A stretch of DNA of 37,772 nt from Acidaminobacter sp. (GCF_030247605.1 NZ_JAOTSB010000026.1:1-37772); one strand, 5' to 3'. Positions 16,412 through 24,463 are shown, counted from the stretch's first letter. The notes: generated by a model from the letters alone, not told the origin. Translations and numbers: made by a program.

Positions 16412-17377
16412 TTATTCCATTATACTTTTCTCAAGATCATCCATGGCCGTATCCAGCGAATGCATTGATGGAAAATAATAATCCGCTCCAAGCTGATTGA
16501 ACGCAACACTCGCATCATCTATTGCGCTGCCGCCGACCATGATCTTAGGATGAAGTTCAGTGTCTAAGGCTTTCACAGCTCGGATCAGCGCTTCACAGCT
16601 ATTAAGGTGAGGCTTCAAAGATACAGATAAGACGAGAAGATCAACCTTCTTTTTCATGAAGAATTCTTCCAGGCTGGAGACGGGAACACTCTTTCCGAAA
16701 TAGTAAGTTGTCCAGCCATGTTGTATTAATACTTCTGCTGTCATCTTAAGCGGGAATTCATGCTCTTCAGCCCCCGGAAGCATCAATGCAGCAGAATAAG
16801 GCTTATTTGGGGACTTACTGTTTTGATCAGCCTGTTCAAGTCGTGTCATTAGTTTGTCTATCACAGATGAAATCATGTGTTCATCCGCAACACTCAGTTC
16901 ACCCGTTTCCCAATGGTCACCCACTATTTTGAGCGTTGGCTCGAAGACGTGTTCATTCATTGTAATTAAATTTATCTCCGGGTTCATGTGCGTTATAATT
17001 AAATCTGTAGCTTCCTGAAAGAGACCTTGTCTGAGTTGTTCGAAAAAAGACACTTGTAATGCCTTTAGGCTGCTTGCTAATTCTGAGGGAAGTTCAGTAT
17101 CTTTTTTTTCAGTCTCTGATAATAAGGAACCAGAGACTTCCGAAGAAGCCTCTGGTGTTGAGTAAGATTCTTGGAAGTCGGATCTGCCAAGGAGATAATC
17201 TACACTGACTTCTAGTTGATCAGCAAGATCCGCCAAAGCTGAGGCGACTGGAAATCTGAAATTCTTTTCATAATTTGAAATAGTTGACTGTTCAACACCC
17301 AGCAGCCCAGCAAGTTGTTTCTGCGTCATTTTCTTGTCTTTTCGAGCAATTTTTAGGCGGGTACCAAAATCAGTCAT
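16412..17377 (-). CDS. XRE-type transcription regulator with CarH-like cobalamin-binding photosensor module
   Basis: This 321-aa protein has three parts. Residues 1-65 are an XRE/Cro helix-turn-helix (KMTQKQLAGLLGVEQSTISNYE). Residues about 100-185 resemble the four-helix bundle that caps cobalamin, and contain W156, V163, E166 and H167, the W-x9-EH signature of the CarH light sensor. Residues about 193-318 are a Rossmann-like B12-binding domain with the lower-ligand motif ExH (E204, H206), an SVSL stretch (251-254) and VGGSAI (281-286). CarH normally has a MerR domain and a His just after the Trp; here E157 follows W156 and H155 precedes it. It starts 16 bp after fasciclin copy 2 and is probably cotranscribed. 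I infer an adenosylcobalamin- and perhaps light-responsive repressor of this locus. Confidence 0.88.
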   Translation of the reverse strand: MTDFGTRLKIARKDKKMTQKQLAGLLGVEQSTISNYEKNFRFPVASALADLADQLEVSVDYLLGRSDFQESYSTPEASSEVSGSLLSETEKKDTELPSELASSLKALQVSFFEQLRQGLFQEATDLIITHMNPEINLITMNEHVFEPTLKIVGDHWETGELSVADEHMISSVIDKLMTRLEQADQNSKSPNKPYSAALMLPGAEEHEFPLKMTAEVLIQHGWTTYYFGKSVPVSSLEEFFMKKKVDLLVLSVSLKPHLNSCEALIRAVKALDTELHPKIMVGGSAIDDASVAFNQLGADYYFPSMHSLDTAMDDLEKSIME

Positions 17378-17393
17378 GTCATCAACCTCTTTA

Positions 17394-18437
17394 CTATTTC
17401 ATTCTTTTTCTCATCATGCCTGCACCGGCTAATGTCATTATACCTGCGATGACAAACGGGGTCAAACCTGCGCTGCCAGTCTTAGGAATGTCATTGTGGT
17501 CTTCTACAGCCTGATAAGTGAAATTTTGAGGGACGAGTACCGTGTCGATCACGTGAATGACGCCGTTGCCAGCTTCAATATCCGCTGCGGTGACACCACT
17601 TTGGTTGACTTTGACGCCGCTGCTGAGGTCGAATTTTACTTTCTCACCGTTCAGTGTAGCTGCTTCGAGTCCGTTGGAAAGATCTGTGCTCATCACTTTA
17701 CCGGAAACGACGTGGTAGAGAAGAACTTTCGCGAGATCCGGCTGGTTGAGAAGATCCGATGCGCTGATGTTAAGGGCCGCGAGGAGTTTTTCAAAGGCTG
17801 CGTTCGTTGGTGCAAAGACGGTGAATGGTCCTTCGCCTTGAAGGGCGCCCACGAGATCTGCTTTTTGAAGGGCTGCGACCAGGATACTGAAATCACTGTT
17901 GGAAAGCGCTATATCAACGACGGTTGCAGGGACTTCAGGCTCAGGATTCAGTTTGAAAGTCGATGGAACCAGCACTGAATCGATAATGTGGATGACGCCG
18001 TTGGTTGCCATAACGTCTGCCGTTGTGACACTGGAGCTGTTGATTTTGACGCCGCTTGAAAGGTCAACTTTAATGTTTTCGCCGCTCAGGGTTGGGGCTG
18101 TCATACCATTGGATAAATCCGTGCTGAGGACTTTACCTGAAACCACGTGGTAGAGAAGAACTTCTTTTAATTGTGGATGATTCAAAAGGTCCTCTGCTGT
18201 GATGCCAAGTGAAGCGAGCAGTTTTTCAAAAGCTGCGTTGGTTGGAGCAAAGACGGTGAATGGACCTTCGCCTTGAAGCGCGCCTACGAGTTCTGCTTTT
18301 TGAAGTGCTGCTACCAGAATGCTGAAGTCTTCATTGCCCACTGCAATTTCTACAATGTCCTGATCCGCTGAGAATGCCGGTACGCCTATGCCAATCAACA
18401 ATACTAAACTCATTAGTAAACTCATTAGTCTTTTCAT
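17394..18437 (-). CDS. Fasciclin-domain cell-wall protein, copy 2 (sortase substrate)
   Basis: This is the paralogue of the gene at 15149, also 347 aa: signal peptide, two FAS1 domains, IPKTG sorting signal, TM stretch and RKRMK tail. Its stop codon is TAG rather than TAA, and identity between the copies begins right at the stop, so the duplicated block is the coding sequence plus the promoter region. Copy 2 is the upstream gene of an operon with the XRE-cobalamin regulator and is divergent from the sortase gene that presumably processes it. Synonymous drift with almost no amino-acid change suggests purifying selection or gene conversion. Expression is likely controlled through the TGTGATATTTT boxes upstream. 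Confidence 0.95.
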   Translation of the reverse strand: MKRLMSLLMSLVLLIGIGVPAFSADQDIVEIAVGNEDFSILVAALQKAELVGALQGEGPFTVFAPTNAAFEKLLASLGITAEDLLNHPQLKEVLLYHVVSGKVLSTDLSNGMTAPTLSGENIKVDLSSGVKINSSSVTTADVMATNGVIHIIDSVLVPSTFKLNPEPEVPATVVDIALSNSDFSILVAALQKADLVGALQGEGPFTVFAPTNAAFEKLLAALNISASDLLNQPDLAKVLLYHVVSGKVMSTDLSNGLEAATLNGEKVKFDLSSGVKVNQSGVTAADIEAGNGVIHVIDTVLVPQNFTYQAVEDHNDIPKTGSAGLTPFVIAGIMTLAGAGMMRKRMK

Positions 18438-18465
18438 TTGAAATGCCTCCTAATTTATATTTGGG

Positions 18466-18588
18466 TGTGATATTTTTTTTCTGGTGTTCCTTTGATGTCT
18501 ATAAAATATCACATATCGTGTTGCTTGTCAACTGTTATTTGAAATTAATTCTCAATCACTTGATTTTTATCTCGTTTTGTGATATTTT
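18466..18588. promoter_or_regulatory. Divergent fasciclin 2 / sortase promoters with three 11-bp operator boxes
   Basis: Leftward promoter: TTGACA (18526-18531, minus) - N17 - TATTTT (18503-18508). Rightward promoter: TTGATT (18560-18565) - N17 - TATTTT (18583-18588). TGTGATATTTT boxes lie at 18466-18476, 18503-18513 (inverted) and 18578-18588. The latter two each contain the -10 of one promoter, so one bound factor could silence both directions. Confidence 0.82.
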
Positions 18589-18606
18589 AAGCTTGAGGTG
18601 ATCCAC

Positions 18607-19416
18607 ATGACTTCCTCTAATAAGAAGAAAATACTAAATGGGATTATAGCAGCAGCCATGCTCCTTCTGGTAGGTACAGCCTACGTCGCTTGGGAGCGTG
18701 CTCAGGCTCAAAACAACTATGAGCGCTTGTCAGAGCAAAGAAATGATCAACTGGCGCAAGAAGCTTCAACTGCACTCCCTGCACCGGGTTTAAGCGAGAC
18801 TGACCAAACCGGTTCCGCCGAGGGCGCTTCCATCAATGAAACGTCATATTCCTATAAAGAAAACATCAATAAAAAGTGGCTTGCCATCAATCCGGATTTC
18901 ATGGGCTGGCTTCAAATCCCTGGTACCAACATTGACTATCCTTTCGTACGAAGCAAGGACAACCAAGACTATCTCAAACGTGATTTCAAAGGGAACTACA
19001 GCGAGGCGGGCACCTTGTTCATGGACTATAGAAACCTTGGCAATTTCAATGATCCCCACACGCTGATCTACGGTCATAATATGAAAAACAAATCCATGTT
19101 TCAAAATTTAACCTATTATCAGAATGCTGAATTCTTTTCTCAAAACCAGCTTATTCAGCTATCCGGACTGTATGAGACAAGAACCTACAAAATCTTTTCC
19201 GTTTATGAGATTTCAGCCGATGATTACGTCTTCACACTCCAATTCGAAAATGACACCGAGTACCTGGCGTACTTGAATGGCCTTGAAGACCTTTCCCTGC
19301 ATCGTCAGGATTTCGATCCGGAAGCCGACCAAAAGCTTCTAACCCTGGTGACTTGCAGTTACGGCGTCAACAACGGGAGAACTATTGTGCATGCGGTGGA
19401 GATTTCTGAAAAGTAA
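18607..19416 (+). CDS. srtB: Class B sortase
   Basis: This membrane-anchored cysteine transpeptidase attaches sorting-signal proteins to the cell wall. It has 269 aa. An N-terminal TM anchor (about residues 9-29, IIAAAMLLLVGTAYVAW) and an extracellular linker precede the sortase domain, with catalytic His157 in LIYGHNMKNKSMF, Cys250 in TLVTCSYG and Arg258 in NNGRTIVHAVE. The length and the position of the TLxTC motif fit class B, as in clostridial SrtB. The ATG at 18607 follows GAGGTG; an in-frame GTG at 18598 is part of that ribosome site. It is divergent from fasciclin copy 2, whose IPKTG signal is the obvious substrate in this window. The promoter -10 is covered by a TGTGATATTTT box. It ends at a strong terminator. 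Confidence 0.93.
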   Translation: MTSSNKKKILNGIIAAAMLLLVGTAYVAWERAQAQNNYERLSEQRNDQLAQEASTALPAPGLSETDQTGSAEGASINETSYSYKENINKKWLAINPDFMGWLQIPGTNIDYPFVRSKDNQDYLKRDFKGNYSEAGTLFMDYRNLGNFNDPHTLIYGHNMKNKSMFQNLTYYQNAEFFSQNQLIQLSGLYETRTYKIFSVYEISADDYVFTLQFENDTEYLAYLNGLEDLSLHRQDFDPEADQKLLTLVTCSYGVNNGRTIVHAVEISEK

Positions 19417-19446
19417 TGAGTAAAAAGCAAAACACACGAAATAGAC

Positions 19447-19505
19447 AAAAGCGGCATCAAACAGCGAGGAGTGATCTCTGCTGTTTGATGCCGCTTTATT
19501 GTTTT
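19447..19505 (+). terminator. Sortase terminator
   Basis: The 18-bp stem AAAGCGGCATCAAACAGC / GCTGTTTGATGCCGCTTT is followed by ATTGTTTT. It may also stop the converging ars transcript. Confidence 0.87.
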
Positions 19506-19528
19506 AAGTTCAATGACAAGCCTCTCGA

Positions 19529-19948
19529 TTATTGAAGCGCGATGTCACCATTTTTGATTTTATCAGAAAGCATTTTAACGTTTTCTTCGATCTTCTGAAT
19601 AATGATCTTAAATTCATCATCGCTTTTACCCGATGGATCATCAAGTCCCCAATCCTCTTCATGCTGGCTCGGAAGAAATGGACAGATCACGTTGCATCCC
19701 ATCTTGATGACAATGTCAACTTCCGGAATATCCGGGAGCAATTTAGGCTTCTGGGTTTCTTCCATGTCAATGGAGTAAATCTCTTTGATCAATCTTACTG
19801 CGTCCTGATTGATTTGAGGTCTCATTTCAGTGCCTGCGGAGTAGCTTTCAAAGACATCTCCTGCAAAATGCTTCCCCAACGCTTCTGCCATCTGGCTTCT
19901 GCAGGAATTGTGAACACATATAAAAGCGACTTTCGGTTTTCTTCTCAT
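19529..19948 (-). CDS. arsC: Arsenate reductase, LMW-phosphatase/thioredoxin-coupled type
   Basis: This enzyme reduces arsenate to arsenite, which the neighbouring Acr3 exports. The 139-aa protein has the low-molecular-weight phosphatase P-loop CVHNSCRS (Cys11, Cys16, Arg17). The redox cysteines are in MGCNVICPFLPS (about Cys85, Cys89), and the conserved EDWGLDDPSG stretch follows. The start is the ATG at 19948, preceded by TTGGAGGCGG. An upstream in-frame ATG (19990) overlaps acr3 and has no ribosome site. It is the last gene of arsR-acr3-arsC. The identification is secure. Confidence 0.95.
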   Translation of the reverse strand: MRRKPKVAFICVHNSCRSQMAEALGKHFAGDVFESYSAGTEMRPQINQDAVRLIKEIYSIDMEETQKPKLLPDIPEVDIVIKMGCNVICPFLPSQHEEDWGLDDPSGKSDDEFKIIIQKIEENVKMLSDKIKNGDIALQ

Positions 19949-19964
19949 TATTTTCCGCCTCCAA

Positions 19965-21026
19965 TTATAATGCTTTTTTCTCTGGCACAAACCAGTTTCT
20001 TGTATTGTTGGCGATTTTGACGAGTGTCAACATGACCGGTACCTCTACGAGTACACCGACCACTGTAACTATAGTCGCGCCGGATTGAAGTCCAAAGAGA
20101 GAGATCGCAACTGCAACCGCAAGCTCAAAGAAGTTTGACGCGCCAATCATGCCAGCAGGCGCCGCGACATTGTGAGGCAGTTTCCAAAACTTCGCCCAGA
20201 AATAGGCTATAAAGAAAATTAAGAAGGTTTGAAGAATCAATGGGATTGCGATCAAGACAATATTGATTGGATTATCGACAATGATTTGTCCCTGGAAAGA
20301 AAAGATGATGATCAGGGTCAAGAGTAATCCGGCGATTGTAACATTACCGAATTTTGGAATATAGACCTTTTCAAAATACTCAAGCCCTTTGTTTTTTGAA
20401 ATGATTACCCTTGAAAACCATCCAGCACCCAGCGGAATGACGACGAAAAGAACGACTGAAAGAAACAGTGTGTCCCATGGAACTACGACATTACTGATCC
20501 CAAGCAGGAAGGCGACAATCGGCACAAAAGCAACAAGGATGATGAGATCGTTGGTTGCAACCTGTACGAGCGTGTAGGCAGGATTTCCTTTTGTCAGGTG
20601 GCTCCATACAAAGACCATAGCCGTACAAGGCGCCGCGCCAAGGAGAACGGCCCCAGCCAAATATTCCTTGGCAAGCTCGTTTGATATCAGACCTTTGTAA
20701 AACACATAAAAGAACAGTGAGGCAATGCCAAACATGGTAAAGGGTTTGATCAGCCAGTTGGTCACCCAGGTGATAATGAGACCTTTCGGATTTTCGCCCA
20801 CTTTTTTGATGCTGTGGAAGTCAACCTTGAGCATCATTGGGTAAATCATGAGCCAGATCAAGATCGCGACTGGAATGGACACGCTGGCATACTCAAACTT
20901 GCTCAGCCAAGCTGGAACCTGAGGCAAATAGACGCCTATCAAAATACCAATGATCATGCAGGCCGCGACCCACACTGTCAAATATCTCTCGAAAAAACTC
21001 ATGCCTTGGATTTGTTTCTTTTTCAC
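19965..21026 (-). CDS. acr3: ACR3-family arsenite efflux transporter
   Basis: This is a ten-helix membrane carrier that expels arsenite using the proton gradient. The protein has 353 aa. The hallmark GAAPCTAMVFVWS, with the essential Cys in the fourth helix region, is present, as is GASNFFELAVAVAISLFG. The start is a GTG at 21026, with GGGAGG about 9 bp upstream and no better ATG. It lies 34 bp after arsR, and its stop is just upstream of the arsC ribosome site, so the three genes form one operon. Some annotation systems call this gene arsB. Confidence 0.95.
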   Translation of the reverse strand: MKKKQIQGMSFFERYLTVWVAACMIIGILIGVYLPQVPAWLSKFEYASVSIPVAILIWLMIYPMMLKVDFHSIKKVGENPKGLIITWVTNWLIKPFTMFGIASLFFYVFYKGLISNELAKEYLAGAVLLGAAPCTAMVFVWSHLTKGNPAYTLVQVATNDLIILVAFVPIVAFLLGISNVVVPWDTLFLSVVLFVVIPLGAGWFSRVIISKNKGLEYFEKVYIPKFGNVTIAGLLLTLIIIFSFQGQIIVDNPINIVLIAIPLILQTFLIFFIAYFWAKFWKLPHNVAAPAGMIGASNFFELAVAVAISLFGLQSGATIVTVVGVLVEVPVMLTLVKIANNTRNWFVPEKKAL

Positions 21027-21060
21027 TTTTGGATCCTCCCTGAAATTTGCTGCCTTGATT

Positions 21061-21453
21061 TTAGCTGCGATTCACGTGATTCATAATGTAATTTTCGACT
21101 TTGCTTTTATCGCTGGTTATATCCGAGCAGTTGTAAGCGCTTTTTTTGTACACATCGCATTTCTCAAGATCTAGAACAAAGGGTTGTTCCTTTTGAAATC
21201 CTTCTTTCAAATAAGTTGACAACTGTCCATGGTCGTTGAGAAATCTGTCATCGACTTTGTAATGGACCCATTGGCCATCTTTGGACCCTGTAATGATCTT
21301 TTCTTTTCTTAGTACGCCCAGGTGCCTGGACACGTTCGACTGACTGAGGCCAAGGATGACTTCTATTTCGCAGACACACAGCTCGTAGTGCATTAGGAGA
21401 TTTAATAGTCTTAGTCGGTTCTCGTCACACAAGCTTTTAAATATATCAAGCAT
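21061..21453 (-). CDS. arsR: ArsR-family arsenic-responsive repressor
   Basis: This is a winged-helix repressor of 130 aa. The recognition region LGLSQSNVSRHLGVLRKEKII and the metalloid site ELCVCEIE (Cys26, Cys28) match ArsR. A C-terminal extension (from about residue 95) carries two more Cys (KCDVYKKSAYNC) of unknown role. It is the first gene of the ars operon and presumably represses its own promoter. The AT-rich inverted repeat at 21510-21537 is a fitting operator. AGGTGA lies about 9 bp before the ATG. Confidence 0.94.
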   Translation of the reverse strand: MLDIFKSLCDENRLRLLNLLMHYELCVCEIEVILGLSQSNVSRHLGVLRKEKIITGSKDGQWVHYKVDDRFLNDHGQLSTYLKEGFQKEQPFVLDLEKCDVYKKSAYNCSDITSDKSKVENYIMNHVNRS

Positions 21454-21509
21454 TGTTTAATGTCACCTGCCTCTCATTCCATTAATATTTAGTTTCTAAT
21501 TATAAGTTC

Positions 21510-21537
21510 ATATGATTATATTTGAATTCAATCATAT
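21510..21537 (-). promoter_or_regulatory. Putative ArsR operator
   Basis: ATATGATT (21510-21517) and AATCATAT (21530-21537) form a 28-bp dyad. It overlaps the likely arsR promoter region, where a TATAAT-like -10 occurs near 21498-21503 on the minus strand. Repression by ArsR is inferred from position. Confidence 0.6.
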
Positions 21538-21615
21538 ATTAGCATGAGAAAGTGATTCGTTCAATAGCGAGATTGTAAAACTTGTGTAAAATGTGTTTAG
21601 CAGTGCAGCCCCTTA

Positions 21616-21672
21616 TCCAAAAAGACACGACATTTCAAAGAGCCAGCTCTCTGAAATGTTGTGTCTTTTGAT
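21616..21672 (-). terminator. Hairpin terminator after yjbQ-like gene
   Basis: The stem AAAAGACAC(G/A)ACATTTCA.AGAGC / GCTCT.TGAAATGT(T/C)GTGTCTTTT has a tiny loop. It lies downstream of the YjbQ gene. The rest of 21454-21790 holds only the arsR promoter and repeat copy c. Confidence 0.78.
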
Positions 21673-21741
21673 TATCTTCAAATTCATTTTCAAACGTGCA
21701 GTGCCCATCAGGCCTAAAACGCCTCTATAGTCACCCGAATC

Positions 21742-21776
21742 GGATGAAACTCGGTGTCAGACACCCAGTTTCATCC
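21742..21776. repeat. Palindromic intergenic repeat, copy c
   Basis: GGATGAAACT and AGTTTCATCC arms surround the core CGGTGTCAGACACCC. It lies 15 bp downstream of the YjbQ stop codon. Confidence 0.78.
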
Positions 21777-21790
21777 CCGACTTCCACCAA

Positions 21791-22207
21791 TTACTCCCCA
21801 ATAATCTTCACCAATACCCGCTTATTTCTCTTACCGTCAAATTCCCCGTAAAAAACTTGCTCCCAGGGTCCAAGATCCAGCTTGCCTGCCGTCACCGCGA
21901 CCACAACCTCACGTCCCATGATGGTGCGCTTGAGGTGAGCATCGGCATTATCTTCGTATCCGTTGTGGTCATACTGATTGTAGGGCTTCTCAGGCGCCAG
22001 TTTTTCCAGCCAGCGTTCGAAATCCCTGTGGAGGCCGCTTTCGTCATCATTGATGAAGATGCTGGCTGTAATGTGCATGGCGTTGCAAAGAAGCAGGCCT
22101 TCTTGGATCCCACTTTCTCTTATACATTTCTGCAGGTCTCCGGTGATATTCACGAAGCCCCTGCGGGTGGGCAGGTTAAACCACAGTTCTTTTCTGAAAT
22201 GCTTCAT
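21791..22207 (-). CDS. YjbQ/UPF0047 family protein
   Basis: This is a 138-aa protein of the YjbQ family (a compact beta fold, reported in E. coli to have weak thiamine-phosphate-synthase activity). The family's conserved sites are visible: [14 protein letters not shown] (His and Asn), [27 protein letters not shown] and [17 protein letters not shown]. The start ATG has a GGAGG-like site (plus-strand ctcc near 22216-22219). It lies downstream of the ABC-F gene and is separated from it by two palindromic repeats (22227-22341). The cellular role is not established. Confidence 0.92.
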   Translation of the reverse strand: MKHFRKELWFNLPTRRGFVNITGDLQKCIRESGIQEGLLLCNAMHITASIFINDDESGLHRDFERWLEKLAPEKPYNQYDHNGYEDNADAHLKRTIMGREVVVAVTAGKLDLGPWEQVFYGEFDGKRNKRVLVKIIGE

Positions 22208-22226
22208 TCGACAACCTCCAGACTTC

Positions 22227-22341
22227 GAAACTCGGTGTCTGCGGCTGACGCCTATTGACCCCGAGTTTCATCAGACACCAAGTTCCACCTTCAAGATAAA
22301 CTCGGTGTCTGCAGCTTGCGCCTATCAACCCCGAGTTTATC
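22227..22341. repeat. Two palindromic intergenic repeats in tandem, copies d1 and d2
   Basis: d1 (22227-22269) has GAAACTCGG / CCGAGTTTC arms. d2 (22295-22341) has GATAAACTCGG / CCGAGTTTATC arms. Both enclose the longer core: GTGTCTGC(G/A)GCT, GCGCCTAT or ACGCCTAT, then TGACCCC or CAACCCC. A fragment CAGACACCAAGTT lies between them. They fill the gap between YjbQ and the ABC-F gene. Confidence 0.78.
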
Positions 22342-22345
22342 CTCC

Positions 22346-24295
22346 TTAATTCTCCCGCTTGTTCCGCTCGATCTCTTCATATCGCTCGTTTAGATAGGTC
22401 CATCGCTCGATGGCCTCATCCATCCGCTGCTCTAGGGCTGACTTTTCCTCTGTCAGCCGTCCAAGGGCTTCAAAATCTGACGAGGCTTCCAGCATCCGTT
22501 CCTCCAGCCTTTGCAGCTCCGCCTCCAGCCCTGCGATGACCGAATCGATCAGATCAAACTCCCGCTGTTCCTGGTACGAAAACTTAAGTAGTTTGGATTT
22601 CGTTTCATTGCTGGTGGTAGGGGTGTTGGATTTGGTGACCATCGGCCCACTGGATTTTTTTAAGCTCTTTTCGTTTTGAAGGGCTTCTTCCTCCTGGGCC
22701 TGGCGATCCATGAACTGCCTGTAATCCGTGTAGTCGCCTGCCAGCTGTCTGACGCGGCCGCCACCTTCAAAGGAGAAGATGCTGGTCACAATGCGGTCGA
22801 GGAAATAGCGGTCGTGGGAGACCACCAAGACGGCGCCCGGGAATTCGTCCAGGTAGTCCTCCAGGATGCCTAGGGTCTGGATGTCCAAGTCGTTGGTGGG
22901 CTCGTCCAGCATCAGGACGTTGGGGGCGCTCATGAGGATTCTGAGGAGGTACAGGCGGCGCTTCTCACCGCCGGACAGCTTGGAGATGGGCGTCCACTGG
23001 GCACCGGGCGGGAACAGGAAGCGTTCCAGCATCTGAGAGGCGCTCTTGACGCCATCGTTGGTGGTGATGAATTCCGCCTGCTCACGGATGTATTCAATGA
23101 CCCGCAGCTGGGTGTCCATGTCTTCGTTTTCCTGAGAGAAATAGCCAATTTTCACCGTATCCCCTATGGAGACCTTGCCGTGGTCCGGCAGCAGCCGTCC
23201 GGCGGCGATCTTCATCAGGGTGGACTTGCCAATGCCGTTTGGACCAATGATGCCTATGCGGTCATCCCTCAGCAGCGTGTAGGTGAAGTCCTGAACCACC
23301 GGCAGGTCGCCATAGGCCTTACTGACGTGGTCCATCTCAATGATCTTCTTGCCAAGCCTCGAAAAGCTGACCTGCATCTCCACGTTGCCGCCGCCATCCG
23401 GGCCGCGCTGGGCTGTCAGCTGTTCGAACCGCTCGATGCGGGCCTTTTGCTTGGTGGATCTGGCCCGTGCGCCGCGCTGGATCCATTCCAGTTCTGTCCG
23501 GATCAGGCTCTGGCGCTTGCGCTCCGAGGCCTGGGCCATGTCCTCCCGCTGGGCCTTGAGCTCCAGATAGCCGGCGTAGTTGGCCTGGTAGCTATAGAGG
23601 TTCCCATCCGCCAGCTCCAGAATGCGGTTGGAAATGCGGTCCAGCAGGTACCGGTCGTGGGTGACCATCAGGAGCGCACCCCTGCGCTTCAGAAGATATT
23701 TCTCCAGCCAGTCCACCGTGTCGTTGTCAATGTGGTTGGTCGGCTCGTCCAGGATCAGCAGGTCCGCGGGGCTGATCAGCACGCTGGCCATGGCCACGCG
23801 CTTACGCTGGCCGCCTGACAAGTTCGCCACGTCCGCCTGGAACGAGGTGATGCCCAGCTGCGTCAGAATGTTCTTCGCCTCAGCCTCCGTGGTCCAGGCC
23901 TCCATGTGATCCATCTTCTGGCTCAAGGAGATCAGGTGCTTTTCCTTTTGAGCATTACCCGGGTGCGTCTGAACGTCCTCCAGTGCCTGCTCGTAGTCCC
24001 GGATCAGCTTCATTACCGGCGAGTGGCCCTTAAAGACCTGCTCCAGCACCGTCGTCCCCGGCTCGAATTCCGGGCTCTGAGGCAGGTATTCCACCTTCAT
24101 GCCGCTGCCGATGGTCACCTTCCCACCATCCGGCCCCTCCACTCCCGCTATCACCTTCAAAAACGTGGACTTCCCCGTCCCGTTGATGCCAATCAGCGCA
24201 ATGCGCTCCCCTTCATTAATGGCGACAGAAACGTCCTCAAGCAGTCGTTTTTCGCTGTAGCTCTTTGTAATTTTATCTGCAATTAGAATATTCAT
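22346..24295 (-). CDS. ABC-F family ATP-binding protein (Uup-like)
   Basis: This is a soluble tandem ABC ATPase of 649 aa of the ribosome-associated ABC-F family. The first cassette has GINGTGKST, LSGGQRKRVAMA and LLILDEPTNHID. The second has GPNGIGKST, LSGGEKRRLYLL and VLMLDEPTNDLD. The interdomain linker is Arg/Lys-rich (QRGARARSTKQKARIERFEQ), and the last about 70 residues form a coiled coil as in Uup. There are no TM segments. The closest AAGGAG is about 13 bp before the ATG, a rather long spacing. ABC-F proteins act in translation or antibiotic protection. The Uup-like C-terminus favours a housekeeping role, but this is inference. Confidence 0.94.
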   Translation of the reverse strand: MNILIADKITKSYSEKRLLEDVSVAINEGERIALIGINGTGKSTFLKVIAGVEGPDGGKVTIGSGMKVEYLPQSPEFEPGTTVLEQVFKGHSPVMKLIRDYEQALEDVQTHPGNAQKEKHLISLSQKMDHMEAWTTEAEAKNILTQLGITSFQADVANLSGGQRKRVAMASVLISPADLLILDEPTNHIDNDTVDWLEKYLLKRRGALLMVTHDRYLLDRISNRILELADGNLYSYQANYAGYLELKAQREDMAQASERKRQSLIRTELEWIQRGARARSTKQKARIERFEQLTAQRGPDGGGNVEMQVSFSRLGKKIIEMDHVSKAYGDLPVVQDFTYTLLRDDRIGIIGPNGIGKSTLMKIAAGRLLPDHGKVSIGDTVKIGYFSQENEDMDTQLRVIEYIREQAEFITTNDGVKSASQMLERFLFPPGAQWTPISKLSGGEKRRLYLLRILMSAPNVLMLDEPTNDLDIQTLGILEDYLDEFPGAVLVVSHDRYFLDRIVTSIFSFEGGGRVRQLAGDYTDYRQFMDRQAQEEEALQNEKSLKKSSGPMVTKSNTPTTSNETKSKLLKFSYQEQREFDLIDSVIAGLEAELQRLEERMLEASSDFEALGRLTEEKSALEQRMDEAIERWTYLNERYEEIERNKREN

Positions 24296-24364
24296 AATCT
24301 GTTAGGCGCTCCTTCGTTGGAAGTTCATTATTATATTTTACCACGTTTGAGGGAGGACGAGGAA

Positions 24365-24420
24365 GGAAAATGGAAGAGGCGGCTATAGGCACGAGCCGCA
24401 GACACCCTCTTCCATTTTCC
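24365..24420. repeat. Palindromic intergenic repeat, copy e
   Basis: Perfect 14-bp arms GGAAAATGGAAGAG / CTCTTCCATTTTCC surround GCGGCTATAGGCACGAGCCGC and GACACC. The core contains an inner stem (GCGGCT / AGCCGC). Confidence 0.78.
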
Positions 24421-24423
24421 TTA

Positions 24424-24463
24424 AATAAAAAAGTCGGAAGCTGGCCGCGGCCAGCTTCCGACT
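24424..24463 (-). terminator. Terminator of the SLH-chagasin gene
   Basis: A 32-bp perfect palindrome (24432-24463) of AGTCGGAAGCTGGCCG and its complement is flanked on the left by AAATAAAAAA. Minus-strand transcripts would therefore end in a T-run. Confidence 0.88.

Noticed and set aside
24432..24463. 32-bp perfect palindrome as a regulator operator
   Set aside because: The A-run on its left makes it a standard terminator for the minus-strand SLH gene.
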